From Sinosporangium album (GTDB lineage Bacteria; Actinomycetota; Actinomycetes; Streptosporangiales; Streptosporangiaceae), in NCBI RefSeq assembly GCF_900100605.1, contig NZ_FNCN01000045.1:1-37445 (forward strand): 37,445 nt of DNA. Reading direction: 5' to 3'. Shown here piece by piece: positions 7,103-15,978 of the stretch. How positions within the stretch are numbered: the stretch's first letter is position 1; the number at the start of each line of letters is the position of its first letter. Under the pieces are notes generated by a model. It saw nothing but the letters and a program-made list of their open reading frames with translations, was not told the origin of the DNA and searched no databases. Position numbers and translations under genes: made by a program.

Positions 7103-7124
7103 CAGTGTTTCACGTGAAACACTG
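7103..7124. promoter_or_regulatory. parS-type centromere site (ParB-binding palindrome)
   Basis: The core TGTTTCACGTGAAACA (7106-7121) equals the Streptomyces/B. subtilis-type parS consensus, and the dyad continues perfectly to 22 bases. It is intergenic. ParB/Spo0J loads on such sites, which cluster around oriC. The alternative, an operator for the downstream permease, cannot be excluded because of its position. Confidence 0.85.
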
Positions 7125-7288
7125 ATTGCGGACAGAAACACCAAATACTTGCGGGCGGGGCCGTCGGCATGATCGGCGGATGTCCCCGTTCCCATCTGAA
7201 CGGCACGCTTCCGGACATGGCTAAGACCTTGACCGGAATCCTCGCCGCCTCGGCCATCGGGCTCAGCGCGCCCCCGGCGCGGGGTGCT

Positions 7289-8191
7289 TCAGCGGGGAGG
7301 GTGCGTTCTGTGGGGCGATGCCGTACGCCCGAGCTGGGAAAGCAGCCACTTCGGACCCGTGACGTGCGCCCCCAGCGCCGTCACCCGATCACGCAGCCCG
7401 CGGTCCGCCGTCACCACCAGCACCCGCTCCCACGGGAAAGCCTTGTCGACCAGGCCCACGATCGCGTCGTCCCCGCTGCCCGAGGCCGCCACCGTGTCGA
7501 GCCCCGGCGCGGGGACCGCGGCGCGAGCCGCGCCCTCCACCACGGCGACCACCCGGGGAAACCACCGGGCCAGCGGGGGCGTCACCCCGGGCACCTCGCG
7601 CAAGCCGTACGGCATTAGCCCGCTCACCTCGGCCAGCAGCTTCGTCGCGGCCCCGGCCCGGTCCCTCCACCAGCCGTGCTCGGCCCGCGCGCCGACGATG
7701 TTGGCCATGTCCAGCACCACCAGCCAGGGGCTCAGCAGCATCTGGATCTCCGGCCACGTCGCCGCGAACCCCGGATGAAGAGGTCTCGCCGCGATGTCCC
7801 CGATCGGCAACCAGCGCAGGTCCGTGCTTTCGGCGTTGGCGGGGGCGGCGGCGAAGAGCGTCTCGGCCCCGGCGATGACCGTCTCGAACGTCCATCCGCC
7901 GTGATCGTCCAGGTAGACCCCCTGGACCCGCAGCGCCTCCCTGTTGAGCGCGGCCTCCTCCCACGCCTCCCGGAGCGCCGACGCCACCGCGTCCTCATGG
8001 CTGTCCATCGCGCCGCCGGGCAGGCCCCACGTGCCGCCGTGGTGGCTGAACAGCGCACGCTCCTGCATCAGGACGTGCGGCACGCCTTCGCGGTCGTGGT
8101 GCACGGCGAGCAGGCCGGATGCGCCGTGAACGCCCCAGTGCCGGTGGCCCATCGAGCACTGGGCCCATCCGTCCCCGTCTTTCTCCGCCAT
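7289..8191 (-). CDS. NUDIX hydrolase with a C-terminal NYN/PIN-like domain
   Basis: 300 residues. The N-terminal part reads HWGVHGASGLLAVHHDREG and carries a full Nudix box, GGAMDSHEDAVASALREAWEE, which coordinates Mg for cleaving a nucleoside-diphosphate-linked substrate. After about residue 140 there is a second domain beginning LVVLDMANIVGARAEHGWW with acidic residues and VLVVTADRGLRDRV, typical of NYN/PIN-type nuclease folds. The substrate is unknown. ATG 8191 has CAGGATG upstream; a GTG at 8206 is an alternative. Fusion of a Nudix and a NYN-like fold hints at RNA or nucleotide quality control, by inference. Confidence 0.83.
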   Translation of the reverse strand: MAEKDGDGWAQCSMGHRHWGVHGASGLLAVHHDREGVPHVLMQERALFSHHGGTWGLPGGAMDSHEDAVASALREAWEEAALNREALRVQGVYLDDHGGWTFETVIAGAETLFAAAPANAESTDLRWLPIGDIAARPLHPGFAATWPEIQMLLSPWLVVLDMANIVGARAEHGWWRDRAGAATKLLAEVSGLMPYGLREVPGVTPPLARWFPRVVAVVEGAARAAVPAPGLDTVAASGSGDDAIVGLVDKAFPWERVLVVTADRGLRDRVTALGAHVTGPKWLLSQLGRTASPHRTHPPR

Positions 8192-8206
8192 GGCTTCATC
8201 CTGCAC

Positions 8207-8547
8207 GCACCGCGGGGGTGCGGCGAACCCGCCCCGGCCCGCCCCGGCCCGCCTCGGCCCGCCTCGGCCACGCCAACGACCGCTACATGCGCCCGTACAC
8301 CAACCCGCCCGACAACATCGCCGCCGGCTATGTGGAAGATCTCTGAGCAGAAATCAGGCTGCCGGGTTGTGGCAGCACGCAATTGGGCGCAGAGGAGCTT
8401 ATTCGCGAGAGCATAAATCGCAGGTCAGGGATGGTTCGGTGGCTCATCCCACAGTTCTTGGCGGTACGTCGGTCACCAACTAAAGAGACATCCGTACGTG
8501 CCTAACGGCAGGTGTGGCGGCCTTCTCCTGCACACCAGGGTGAGGGC
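8207..8547. other. Intergenic stretch with a 10-bp tandem repeat
   Basis: No convincing gene. It holds four tandem copies of a 10-base unit at 8231-8270 (GCCCCGGCCC twice, GCCTCGGCCC/A twice). A plus-strand reading after the repeat (NPPDNIAAGYVEDL, ending near 8346) looks protein-like but has no start. The last part should contain the promoter of the following membrane-protein/two-component operon. Confidence 0.5.
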
Positions 8548-9336
8548 ATGTCATTGATTAAGATCACTCCCGCGTCGGTTCACCACAACGCCTGGTTTCC
8601 CGGGCGCTTCCTCGGAGGTGGCGCCCTGGTGCTCGGGCCGCTCCTGTGGTTAGCCGGGCTGACGCTACGCCACCTGGCGGGAAGCACGGCGGAGTTCACG
8701 CCGGAGCAGCAGGCGTACTTCGCCACGCAGCCGTTCGCGGCGCCCGAGCAACTGGCCGCCTACGCCGTGAACCCAGGGCTGGCCACGGCTGGGTACGCCC
8801 TTTACACGGCGGGCGCCATCGTGCTGTGCCTGGCCATCGTCGTGCTGGCCCGAGTGGCTGCCGCGTACTCGCCCTGGCTGGCCCGCCTGGGCGGTGCGAT
8901 GGTGGTCGTGGGGTTGTTCTCGCGCCTGTACTGGGCGGGGGTGGACGAGACGGCCCTGCAGCTCATCGGGACGCTTGGGCTGGAGCGGACGACCGAGATC
9001 GTGATGGACCTGTACGTGGACATCTCCTACGGGCCCTGGCTGGTGCCGGTCTCGGCGGCCTTCGGTCTCTACCTCGGGACACTGCTCCTCGGTCTGGCCG
9101 CCTTCCGTTCGGGCACGTTCGGCACCGGACGGCTGGCGCTGTTCGTGTTCTCGGGATGGCTGTGGACCGGCGTACTGAAGAGAAGCGAGCTGATCGACGG
9201 CGTTCTGTCGGGCGCTGTCCTGTGCCTGGTGCTCGTGCCGCTCGGGATCAAGGTGCTGCGCGATGCCGTACCGGAGCTGCGCGCGCAGGCTCAACCGGCC
9301 GGGGACAGGGCGCCGCTGCGGGTGCTCAGCTGGTGA
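8548..9336 (+). CDS. Six-or-more-pass membrane protein of the two-component operon
   Basis: 262 residues, N-terminus cytoplasmic-looking (MSLIKITPAS), then hydrophobic segments such as GGALVLGPLLWLAGLTL, AGAIVLCLAIVVLARVA and LGGAMVVVGLFSRLYW. I do not recognise a catalytic motif; it resembles uncharacterised actinobacterial integral membrane proteins. ATG 8548 is preceded by AGGGTGAGGGC. Its stop overlaps a GTG of the kinase gene (GTGA at 9333-9336), so it is probably translated with the kinase and may be its sensory partner or its target. Confidence 0.78.
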   Translation: MSLIKITPASVHHNAWFPGRFLGGGALVLGPLLWLAGLTLRHLAGSTAEFTPEQQAYFATQPFAAPEQLAAYAVNPGLATAGYALYTAGAIVLCLAIVVLARVAAAYSPWLARLGGAMVVVGLFSRLYWAGVDETALQLIGTLGLERTTEIVMDLYVDISYGPWLVPVSAAFGLYLGTLLLGLAAFRSGTFGTGRLALFVFSGWLWTGVLKRSELIDGVLSGAVLCLVLVPLGIKVLRDAVPELRAQAQPAGDRAPLRVLSW

Positions 9337-10511
9337 CAGGGAGCTCCGGAAACCGCTCGGCGGCGTCTACGCTGTGGCGGGTGAGGGATGTGCGGGCCGG
9401 GCTCTTGTCATGGGTGCTGCCCGCGGCCGCCTTCTGCGGGGCCTTCGTGCCGGCGGCCTTGCCCGAAGCGCAGGCGTACGGGTACGCGGCCACGCTGGCC
9501 GGGCTGCCCGCGCACTTGCCGGCCGCCTACGTTCCGGCCTCTGTGGTGGGGTTGCTCGCTGCCTTGGCGGCCAGGGCGGCGCCCGGCAGGCCATGGCTGC
9601 TCTTGGTGCTCGCGTCGGCCGACGCCGTGCTCCGCACGCCGGGGCTGCTGCTGGCGGTGGCCTCGTACGTGGCCGCGACCGCCCTGCGGCGTCCGGCCCC
9701 GCTCGCGCTGTATTCGGCGCTGGCCAGTCTGGTCGCGGTCATTCCGCAGCCCGGTGCCGGACTGGTCTCCGCACTTGGCGGCGCACCCCTGTTCGTCTGG
9801 CTCCCGCTGGCGCTCGGACTGTGGGCAGGCGCTCGCCGGGAATTGGTCGCGGGGCTGCGCGAGCGTGCCTGGCGGCTGGAGCGCGAGCAGGCGGCGCGAA
9901 CCGAGCAGGCGCGCGCGCTGGAGCGCGCGCGGATCGCGCGCGAGATGCACGACGTGGTGACCCATCGGGTCTCACTCATGGTTCTGCGGGCGGGAGCGTT
10001 GGAAATCAACGCCACCGACGAGAAGACCGCGGCGGAGGCGGAGTTGATCCGAGTGACGGGCAAGGACGCACTCACCGAGCTCAGAGCGGTGCTGGGGGTC
10101 CTCGGCGAGGAGGGCGGGGATTACCATCCGCGGCCGACACTGGCCGATCTGGACGGGCTCCTGGAACAATCCCGCTCGGCCGGCGTACCGGTGGAACGGC
10201 ACGAGGAGGGCGATCCCGGCGCGCTGCCGGTCATGGTCCAGCACACCGCCTACCGCGTCGTCCAGGAGGCCCTCACCAACATCCACAAACACGCGGGCCG
10301 GGCCGCGACCCAGGTCGTCCTGCGTCACCTGCCCGCCGCGCTGCAGGTCGACGTGCGCAACGCCGCCCCGCCCGAGCCGGCCCTGGACCTGCCCAGTGGA
10401 GGGTCCGGGCTGCTGGGGCTGCGCGAGCGAGTGGAGCTGCTGGGCGGACAGTTCACGGCCGGAGCGGAGCCGGACGGCGGATTCCTGGTCAGCGTCAGGC
10501 TACCGACATGA
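9333..10511 (+). CDS. DesK/NarX-type sensor histidine kinase
   Basis: 392 residues from GTG 9333: several membrane segments up to about 170, a coiled linker rich in Arg/Glu/Ala (REQAARTEQARALERAR), HisKA_3 domain with phosphorylated His206 (AREMHDVVTH), and HATPase with VVQEALTNIHKHAG and GSGLLGLRERVELLGG. GTG 9333 gives a GTGA overlap with the preceding gene. An alternative GTG at 9381 lies 7 bases after TACGCT (9368-9373) and could serve a leaderless transcript. The response regulator follows with an ATGA overlap, so the pair is cotranscribed. The signal is unknown. Confidence 0.9.
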   Translation: MTGSSGNRSAASTLWRVRDVRAGLLSWVLPAAAFCGAFVPAALPEAQAYGYAATLAGLPAHLPAAYVPASVVGLLAALAARAAPGRPWLLLVLASADAVLRTPGLLLAVASYVAATALRRPAPLALYSALASLVAVIPQPGAGLVSALGGAPLFVWLPLALGLWAGARRELVAGLRERAWRLEREQAARTEQARALERARIAREMHDVVTHRVSLMVLRAGALEINATDEKTAAEAELIRVTGKDALTELRAVLGVLGEEGGDYHPRPTLADLDGLLEQSRSAGVPVERHEEGDPGALPVMVQHTAYRVVQEALTNIHKHAGRAATQVVLRHLPAALQVDVRNAAPPEPALDLPSGGSGLLGLRERVELLGGQFTAGAEPDGGFLVSVRLPT

Positions 10512-11164
10512 TCAAAGTGCTCATCGCGGACGACGAGGAGCTGGTGCGCACGGGCCTGCGCGCGATCCTGGAGGCCGCCGACGACATCGAGGTGATCGCC
10601 GAGGCGCGGAACGGGTCCGAGGCGGTGACTGAGGCCGCCCGCTACCGGCCGCACGTCGTCCTCATGGACGTGCGGATGCCCGTCATGGACGGCGTGACGG
10701 CGCTCAGGGAGATCAATCGCTCGCCTCAGCCGCCCAAGGTGGTCATGCTCACCACCTTCGATCGCGATGAGTACGTCTACAGCGCCCTGCGGGCCAGGGC
10801 AGCGGGCTTCCTGCTGAAGGACACCGCGCCCCGCGACCTGATTGCCGCCGTACGCGCGGTGGCTCAGGGCAACGCCATGCTCTCACCGACGGTGACCAAG
10901 CGCATGCTCGATGCCTTTGCCAGGTCGGAGACCCCCGACTCGGCTGCCGCCAGGAAGCGCCTAGCCGGGCTCACCGAGCGCGAACGCCAAGTCTCGCGGG
11001 CGGTGGCTCGAGGGCTGTCCAACACCGAGATCGCCCGCGAGCTGGGCATGACCGAGACCACGGTCAAGGCGCACGTCAGCCGTTCACTGGCCAAACTGGG
11101 CCTGGCCAACCGGGTGCAGATCGCGCTGGTCGTCCGCGACGCAGGCGGGAACGAGTCACCCTGA
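10508..11164 (+). CDS. NarL/FixJ-family response regulator
   Basis: 218 residues. Receiver domain with Asp8/Asp9 (LIADDEE), phospho-acceptor Asp54 (VVLMDVRMP), Thr in MLTTFDRDEYVY and Lys in FLLKDTAP; then a LuxR-type helix-turn-helix, LTERERQVSRAVARGLSNTEIAREL...TTVKAHVSRSLAKLG. It is the cognate partner of the upstream kinase (ATGA overlap at 10508-10511). Targets are unknown; autoregulation of this operon is likely for the family. Confidence 0.93.
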   Translation: MIKVLIADDEELVRTGLRAILEAADDIEVIAEARNGSEAVTEAARYRPHVVLMDVRMPVMDGVTALREINRSPQPPKVVMLTTFDRDEYVYSALRARAAGFLLKDTAPRDLIAAVRAVAQGNAMLSPTVTKRMLDAFARSETPDSAAARKRLAGLTERERQVSRAVARGLSNTEIARELGMTETTVKAHVSRSLAKLGLANRVQIALVVRDAGGNESP

Positions 11165-11346
11165 TCACGGCTACTGGTGCCGGCCGAGGGCCGACGCGCA
11201 CCGGGCGCCACCACGATTGTGAAGCTACGCCGGGTTGCCCGCCTCTGGAGCCCGCGCTTGCCGAACGAGAGCAGGCGTCTCAATGCGGCATTGTGGTGCT
11301 CCACGCCGCCGCCTCCACCGACTGAGGCTCCCCCTGCCGGTTGTTG

Positions 11347-12195
11347 TCAGTCGGTCGGGGTGGACCTGCCCCCCAACGGGAGTACGGCGTCCGCCGACGG
11401 TTCACCACTCGGGGCGGGAGCGGTCGCGGCGGGTCGATCATAGATCCCGACGGCCCACCTGCCCGGCTGTTCGCCGACCTTGGCCGACAGGCGGCTACGC
11501 ACTTTGGGATTGATCAATGCAGCGGTCTGAGCAGTCTCGTCGCACTTTTTCGACGTCGTGATCGGTCGGCAGCCCGTAACGGCTTCCGCCACCTCCCGAA
11601 CCGGGGCGTCCGCCGGAAAAACCCAGACCTCTAGATACTGCGGACGCTTCAACCAGTCTGACGGCGCCGAGCGCTCGTCGTGATGCCCGCCCTCCCACTT
11701 CCCGCACCGTCCGGCCCTGCCGCCCATCTCGCCGCTTTTAAGCCGCTGACTTGTGACGACCCAGGCCCGGGGGTCATCGCAAACCACTCTGTACCCCGTA
11801 GAGAAACTGGTCGGCATGAAGGTCACTTTCTGGGCGACGCCCACCTTCTCAAACCACTGGGAGTGGACAAGCGGCAACACCGTTTTCTTGGCTCCCAACC
11901 TCACGAGAAAACTGCCGGGAAGTTTCGGCCGGTGCTCGGGCTGGGCCGCACTCGCAGGACGCTGAGCCACCACCGTCTCCTCGGCCCCCGGTAGGCCCGC
12001 CGACAGGCCGTTCACCAGCCCGACGGCGGCGACCGCCAAAGCCGCCCCGGCGCCGGCCGTCACCATCCGCCGAGTACGGCGAATACGACGGCTCCGCCGT
12101 ACGATCGCGTCGAGATGAGCGGCCGGTTCGCGGCCGGCAGGCTCCCGGCCACGCTCGTGCAGAACCTCGCGCAGATCGCTTTCCGAATGCCTCAT
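11347..12195 (-). CDS. Single-pass membrane protein paired with a SigE-type sigma factor
   Basis: 282 residues: a basic, Arg-rich cytoplasmic N-terminus (about 1-44), one membrane segment (VTAGAGAALAVAAVGLVNGL), and a large extracytoplasmic domain with several cysteines and RAWVVTSQRLKSG. The topology and gene position match membrane regulators or anti-sigma-like partners of SigE-type factors, although no zinc HxxxCxxC anti-sigma motif is visible. ATG 12195 overlaps the sigma gene stop (ATGA). It is convergent with the response regulator gene across 180 bases in which I see no clear terminator. Confidence 0.72.
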   Translation of the reverse strand: MRHSESDLREVLHERGREPAGREPAAHLDAIVRRSRRIRRTRRMVTAGAGAALAVAAVGLVNGLSAGLPGAEETVVAQRPASAAQPEHRPKLPGSFLVRLGAKKTVLPLVHSQWFEKVGVAQKVTFMPTSFSTGYRVVCDDPRAWVVTSQRLKSGEMGGRAGRCGKWEGGHHDERSAPSDWLKRPQYLEVWVFPADAPVREVAEAVTGCRPITTSKKCDETAQTAALINPKVRSRLSAKVGEQPGRWAVGIYDRPAATAPAPSGEPSADAVLPLGGRSTPTD

Positions 12196-12692
12196 CGCTG
12201 GGCCCTCTCCAAGGTCATTGTCTGGATGTCCGAATCGACGCGGAGACGGGTCAGAGCTCGATTGAGCTGGCTTTTCACAGCCCCCAAGGACGAACCGACA
12301 ATGTCGGCGACCTCGGTAAGCGTCCGCCCCTCGAAGTAGTGCAGAACGATCACCGCCCGCTGGCGCGGCGAAAGCGCGCCGATCGCTCCCCACAGCGCCG
12401 CTTGATCGTCCACATCGGCGGTGGCGTCACGCACGTCGGCCGTTTCAGGGAGCGTCTCCGTCGGGACCTCACCGCGCCAGCGCCTGCGCCACCACGAGGA
12501 ATGGGTGTTCACGATGATCCGATAAACGTAAGGGTCGGGGTTGCCCTCAATACGCCGCCAGGCAAGCCACGCCTTCGCCAGCGCCGTCTGCACCAAGTCC
12601 TCGGCCGTGCCCCAGTCCCGGGCGAGGAGATACGCCATCCGGCACAGTCGTAGATGCCGGTGTGCCACATACTCGGCGAACCCATCGTCCAT
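12192..12692 (-). CDS. SigE-family RNA polymerase sigma factor
   Basis: 166 residues typical of the short SigE family: HRHLRLCRMAYLLARDWGTAEDLVQTALAKAW in region 2, the diagnostic WWRRRWRGE after VNTHSSW, and region 4 LSPRQRAVIVLHYFEGRTLTEVADIVG. ATG 12692 has AAGGAGATGGAGATG upstream (GGAG about 8 bases away). It is cotranscribed with the membrane protein at 11347. The 293 bases between this start and the GntR gene hold no recognisable gene and should include its promoter. Confidence 0.92.
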   Translation of the reverse strand: MDDGFAEYVAHRHLRLCRMAYLLARDWGTAEDLVQTALAKAWLAWRRIEGNPDPYVYRIIVNTHSSWWRRRWRGEVPTETLPETADVRDATADVDDQAALWGAIGALSPRQRAVIVLHYFEGRTLTEVADIVGSSLGAVKSQLNRALTRLRVDSDIQTMTLERAQR

Positions 12693-12985
12693 CGATCATC
12701 TCCATCTCCTTGTCTTCGGCGATGACTACCTCCCGGGAGACGCATTCGGTTCACAGGCGCCACCGAGAAATCGCGGCACCAGCGCTCGCCCCCCTTTTTT
12801 CCCGTCGACCGAGGCCGGAGAGGACGGCGTGACGCGAGCGAATGCTCACCAGCGGCCGACCTCATGCCCGGTCCGCCACGCTTAGCGCCGCCCCACGAGA
12901 TCCGCCAACTCGCCTGCGGCGAACCGAACGAGGCGTCCGCACAGACGTAGGCCCGCCCCGCCCGCCGTCCACCCCCAGCGATCCC

Positions 12986-13870
12986 TCAGGCACCCGCCCC
13001 AGCAACACGCTCAGCACCATCGGGAAGAGCAGCTTCCCGTACTCGAATAGCGCCCCTGGCCCTGCTACCGCGCGAGTCTGGAACGTTCCGCTGGATCGGA
13101 TCGGGGATCGTACCGTGGTGACGGTCCTCACTGTCGACCTCGATAGGAAGGAAGAAGTCCCCCGGCTGGTCACGATCTGTGCCCCGCACGGCTGATGCTC
13201 TTGCACCACTTTGTGCACCCGGCCGTGCAGCAAGGGGACGGAGGATCGGCTCCAGCACGCGCAGAGGTCGTGGCTCGGTAGAGGCGCGCTGGTCACTTGC
13301 TGTGCTGCTGTGGGCAACCCGGCGGCCGATGTGCTTCAGGCAGACGAGGAGACGCTCCTCCTCCAACATGGCGAGTGCCCTGCGGATGGTGGCCCGGCTG
13401 CAGTGGTGAAGGCGGGCGAGGTCGATTTCGCCGGGGATGAGCATGCCGATGGGATAGCGGCCTGTGGTGATCTTCCTGCGGATGTCGGCGGCGATCAGCT
13501 GGTAGCGGTAGTCACGTGGAGGTTCGTCGGGGTTCAGGGGGCGCAGTCGCCAGCCCTTGTGGGGGACGACGGTCACGATGCCGAGTTCGGCGAGCGCTTG
13601 CAGGGCACGGCGGAGAGTGAGGCGTGAGCAGCGGAACCTTGCGGTGAGCGCGTGCTCGCTGGGCAGGAACGAGCCGGGCGGGTAGGCGTCGTGGGCGATG
13701 CGGCGGAGAAGCGCGTGTGCGACCTGTACGTGAAGCCCCCGCCCTTGGATCTGGCCGAGGGCGTCGTCCAGGCTCATTCTCAGAGGGTCTTCTTGTAGTG
13801 GTCGGCGCGCGGACCCGCAGCTGTTGAAGGTCTGGGAGGCGCTCTGAATCGAGGCCCTCTGCTTGGGCAT
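12986..13870 (-). CDS. GntR-like regulator with two winged-helix domains
   Basis: 294 residues from ATG 13870, which has TAGGGAGAACC just upstream; a second ATG at 13777 (MSLDDALG) is possible. Two successive GntR winged helices are visible: LLRRIAHDAYPPGSFLPSEHAL...SRLTLRRALQALAELG (about 55-110) and RRKITTGRYPIGMLIPGEIDLA...SRATIRRALAMLEEER (about 125-180). No ligand-binding domain is recognisable after that: the last 100 residues are Arg/Pro-rich and may be disordered or read in a shifted frame. It is divergent from the DUF5919-like gene and a candidate regulator of it. Confidence 0.75.
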   Translation of the reverse strand: MPKQRASIQSASQTFNSCGSARRPLQEDPLRMSLDDALGQIQGRGLHVQVAHALLRRIAHDAYPPGSFLPSEHALTARFRCSRLTLRRALQALAELGIVTVVPHKGWRLRPLNPDEPPRDYRYQLIAADIRRKITTGRYPIGMLIPGEIDLARLHHCSRATIRRALAMLEEERLLVCLKHIGRRVAHSSTASDQRASTEPRPLRVLEPILRPLAARPGAQSGARASAVRGTDRDQPGDFFLPIEVDSEDRHHGTIPDPIQRNVPDSRGSRARGAIRVREAALPDGAERVAGAGA

Positions 13871-14296
13871 GGGTTCTCCCTAGTCGTGCCAGGTGCGGTG
13901 CGTGAAGGCTTTGCTGACACGCCTTCCGTCTGAATGCAGGCTGATACGTGCTGGCCGGCGCATTGTCGGCGCATTGTCGGCGTATGGCCCCGCTTATCGG
14001 GCTACTCATGCCGAGGGTTAGCCGGCGTGGCCGGTACGGACTCACTGTCGTGCGGTGTGCTGGGCCGGGAGCAACACGACCTCCGGCACGACCGGTCACA
14101 ATCTTCCATCCACGGCCGCTGCGTGGACCGCATTGCTCGCCCATGAATTCAGCTTCACACCATATGACGTCGCATCCCGGCTCGTATTCGCGGCGACTAG
14201 TCTCGGGATGTCTCTTGCTGTCTTGTCCTTGTCTCCTTTCGAGAGCCAATTGACGCTACTCTGACAGCCCCTTCACTCCTCAGCCGAGACGTGGCC
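13871..14296. other. Divergent control region between the GntR and DUF5919-like genes
   Basis: 426 bases with no convincing gene and lower GC than the flanks. It holds an 11-base direct repeat GGCGCATTGTC at 13958-13968 and 13969-13979. TTGACG at 14250-14255 and TACTCT at 14257-14262 are promoter-like hexamers but not correctly spaced with each other. The direct repeat is a candidate regulator site. Confidence 0.4.
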
Positions 14297-15154
14297 ATGA
14301 CCGATCAGCAGATCCTCTTGAAAACACTTCTCACGCAGCGCCACTGGCAGACATACAGCACATTCTGCAAGGAATATGACAAAGCAGCCAAGAAGGTCGA
14401 CCCGTCCTTGCGTGGCAAGCAGCCGAGCCGCGCCCAGCTTCACCGCTGGCTGTCGGGTGAGCTCAAACGTCTGCCGCACTCCGACCACTGCCGTGTCCTC
14501 GAGGCGATGTTCCCGGCTCACAAGGTCAGCGAACTCTTCTCGCTCCGGACTGAGGAGACTGCAACGCCGGTCGTCGACCCGCGACAGTTGGTGAACAAAT
14601 CCGTTGCAGTCGCTCAGTTGGCCGATGTAACTGCGGTATTCCCGAGCAGGTCGGCGTTCTCCTCAGCCTTTTCGCCATCCGTCCTGTTCGATAAGGCCAA
14701 GGAGATCAATGCGGTCGGGCTGTCCCTCAACATCCTGTGCCAGAGCTACCCTGATCACCTGCTCAAACGCCTGCTTGAAACCGGTACACGGATTCGAGCG
14801 CTATTCCTCGATCCCCATGGTTTGGCTATCGGCGCACGGGAAGCCGAAGAACAGCATGCCCCCGACACGTTGCGCACGCTGACGAGCCTCAACATCAATA
14901 TCTTGACCAGGATTAGAGGCCGTCTTGTCCCCGAAGCCGCTGGACGGCTTGAGCTACGGGTGTACGACGAGACGATCCGGTTCAACGTCCTGATCCTGGA
15001 TGGCTCCATGTGCGTGGTGCAGCCGTACCTGCCGCAAGCACGTGGGGTGGACTCCCCCACGTTGTTGATCAACGACAGCGCAGCTGCTGACGGGCTTTTC
15101 CCCGTCTTCGACCACGTGTTCACTTCAATGTGGGAGCGGAGCCGGCCCATATGA
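14297..15154 (+). CDS. DUF5919-like protein with helix-turn-helix-like N-terminus
   Basis: 285 residues. The N-terminal part (about 1-75) is XRE-like: THW-type helix LLTQRHWQTYSTFCKEYD, then QPSRAQLHRWLSGELKRLPHSDHCRVLEAMFP. The C-terminal part reads IRALFLDPHGLAIGAREAEE, RLELRVYDETIRFNVLILDGSMCVVQPYLPQARGV, which resembles the actinobacterial DUF5919 (a phospholipase-D-like or ligand-sensing fold). It is joined to the phosphatase gene by an ATGA overlap, suggesting one function. GTG 14291 is an alternative start. A 210-bp relic copy of its C-terminal coding region occurs at 17519-17729. Confidence 0.75.
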   Translation: MTDQQILLKTLLTQRHWQTYSTFCKEYDKAAKKVDPSLRGKQPSRAQLHRWLSGELKRLPHSDHCRVLEAMFPAHKVSELFSLRTEETATPVVDPRQLVNKSVAVAQLADVTAVFPSRSAFSSAFSPSVLFDKAKEINAVGLSLNILCQSYPDHLLKRLLETGTRIRALFLDPHGLAIGAREAEEQHAPDTLRTLTSLNINILTRIRGRLVPEAAGRLELRVYDETIRFNVLILDGSMCVVQPYLPQARGVDSPTLLINDSAAADGLFPVFDHVFTSMWERSRPI

Positions 15155-15978
15155 CCATCAACCCCGCCGATCTACTGCCCCTGGCCACGCAAGCCGTCAG
15201 TATCGCCGGCCGGATAGTGAAGACGAAGCTTCCGGGCACCGTCACCGCCAAGGGCGACCGGGACATGGCCACCGAGGTGGACTACGCAGCCGAGCAGGCC
15301 GTTCGGGAGTTCCTCAGCAGGGAGACGCCGGAAATCGCTTTCCTCGGCGAAGAGGAGGGGGTAACTGGTCGCGGCGGAAGTGGTCTGATGTGGGCGCTCG
15401 ACCCGCTGGACGGCACCGCCAACTTCCTGCACGGCATCCCGTTGTGCGGGGTTTCTCTGGGCCTGCTCCAAGACGACGAACCAGTTCTGGGCGTGGTCGA
15501 GCTGCCTTTCCACAGCACACGCTACGCCGCCGCAACCGGCCACGGGGCAACGGTGGACGGGCAGCCGATCCGATGCGGGGAGGCTTCGGCGCTTGATCAG
15601 GCAATCGTGTCCATCGGTGACTACGCCGTGGGGGACGGGGCTCAACCAAAGAACCGCAGTAGACTTGCCCTTACCGGACTACTCGCCTCTCGGGTGCAGA
15701 GGATGCGCATGTTCGGGTCAGCGGCCATTGACCTGGTGTGGGTCGCGGAGGGCCGCACCGACGCATGTGTCATGTTGTCCAACAAGCCCTGGGACACTGC
15801 GGCAGGTGTCCTCATCGCCAGGGAAGCCGGCGCCGCCACCGTCGACAGCGACGGCACACCCCACACTATGGCCGCCCGCGCCACCATCGCCGCAAGCCCG
15901 AAGATCCTCAATGAGCTCATGGCCCTCATCGACGAGGCTGCCAGGCACTCAAACATCGGTGGAGGACTGTCGAATTAG
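15151..15978 (+). CDS. Inositol-monophosphatase-family phosphatase
   Basis: 275 residues with the metal-binding motifs of the family: FLGEEEG (Glu67/Glu68), WALDPLDGTANFLHG (Asp84, Asp87) and NKPWDTAAGVLIAREAGA near the C-terminus. It hydrolyses a phosphomonoester; inositol phosphate, histidinol phosphate, 3'-phosphoadenosine phosphate or a sugar phosphate are all possible. ATG 15151 overlaps the DUF5919-like stop. It is followed by a hairpin at 15992-16017. Confidence 0.9.
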   Translation: MTINPADLLPLATQAVSIAGRIVKTKLPGTVTAKGDRDMATEVDYAAEQAVREFLSRETPEIAFLGEEEGVTGRGGSGLMWALDPLDGTANFLHGIPLCGVSLGLLQDDEPVLGVVELPFHSTRYAAATGHGATVDGQPIRCGEASALDQAIVSIGDYAVGDGAQPKNRSRLALTGLLASRVQRMRMFGSAAIDLVWVAEGRTDACVMLSNKPWDTAAGVLIAREAGAATVDSDGTPHTMAARATIAASPKILNELMALIDEAARHSNIGGGLSN

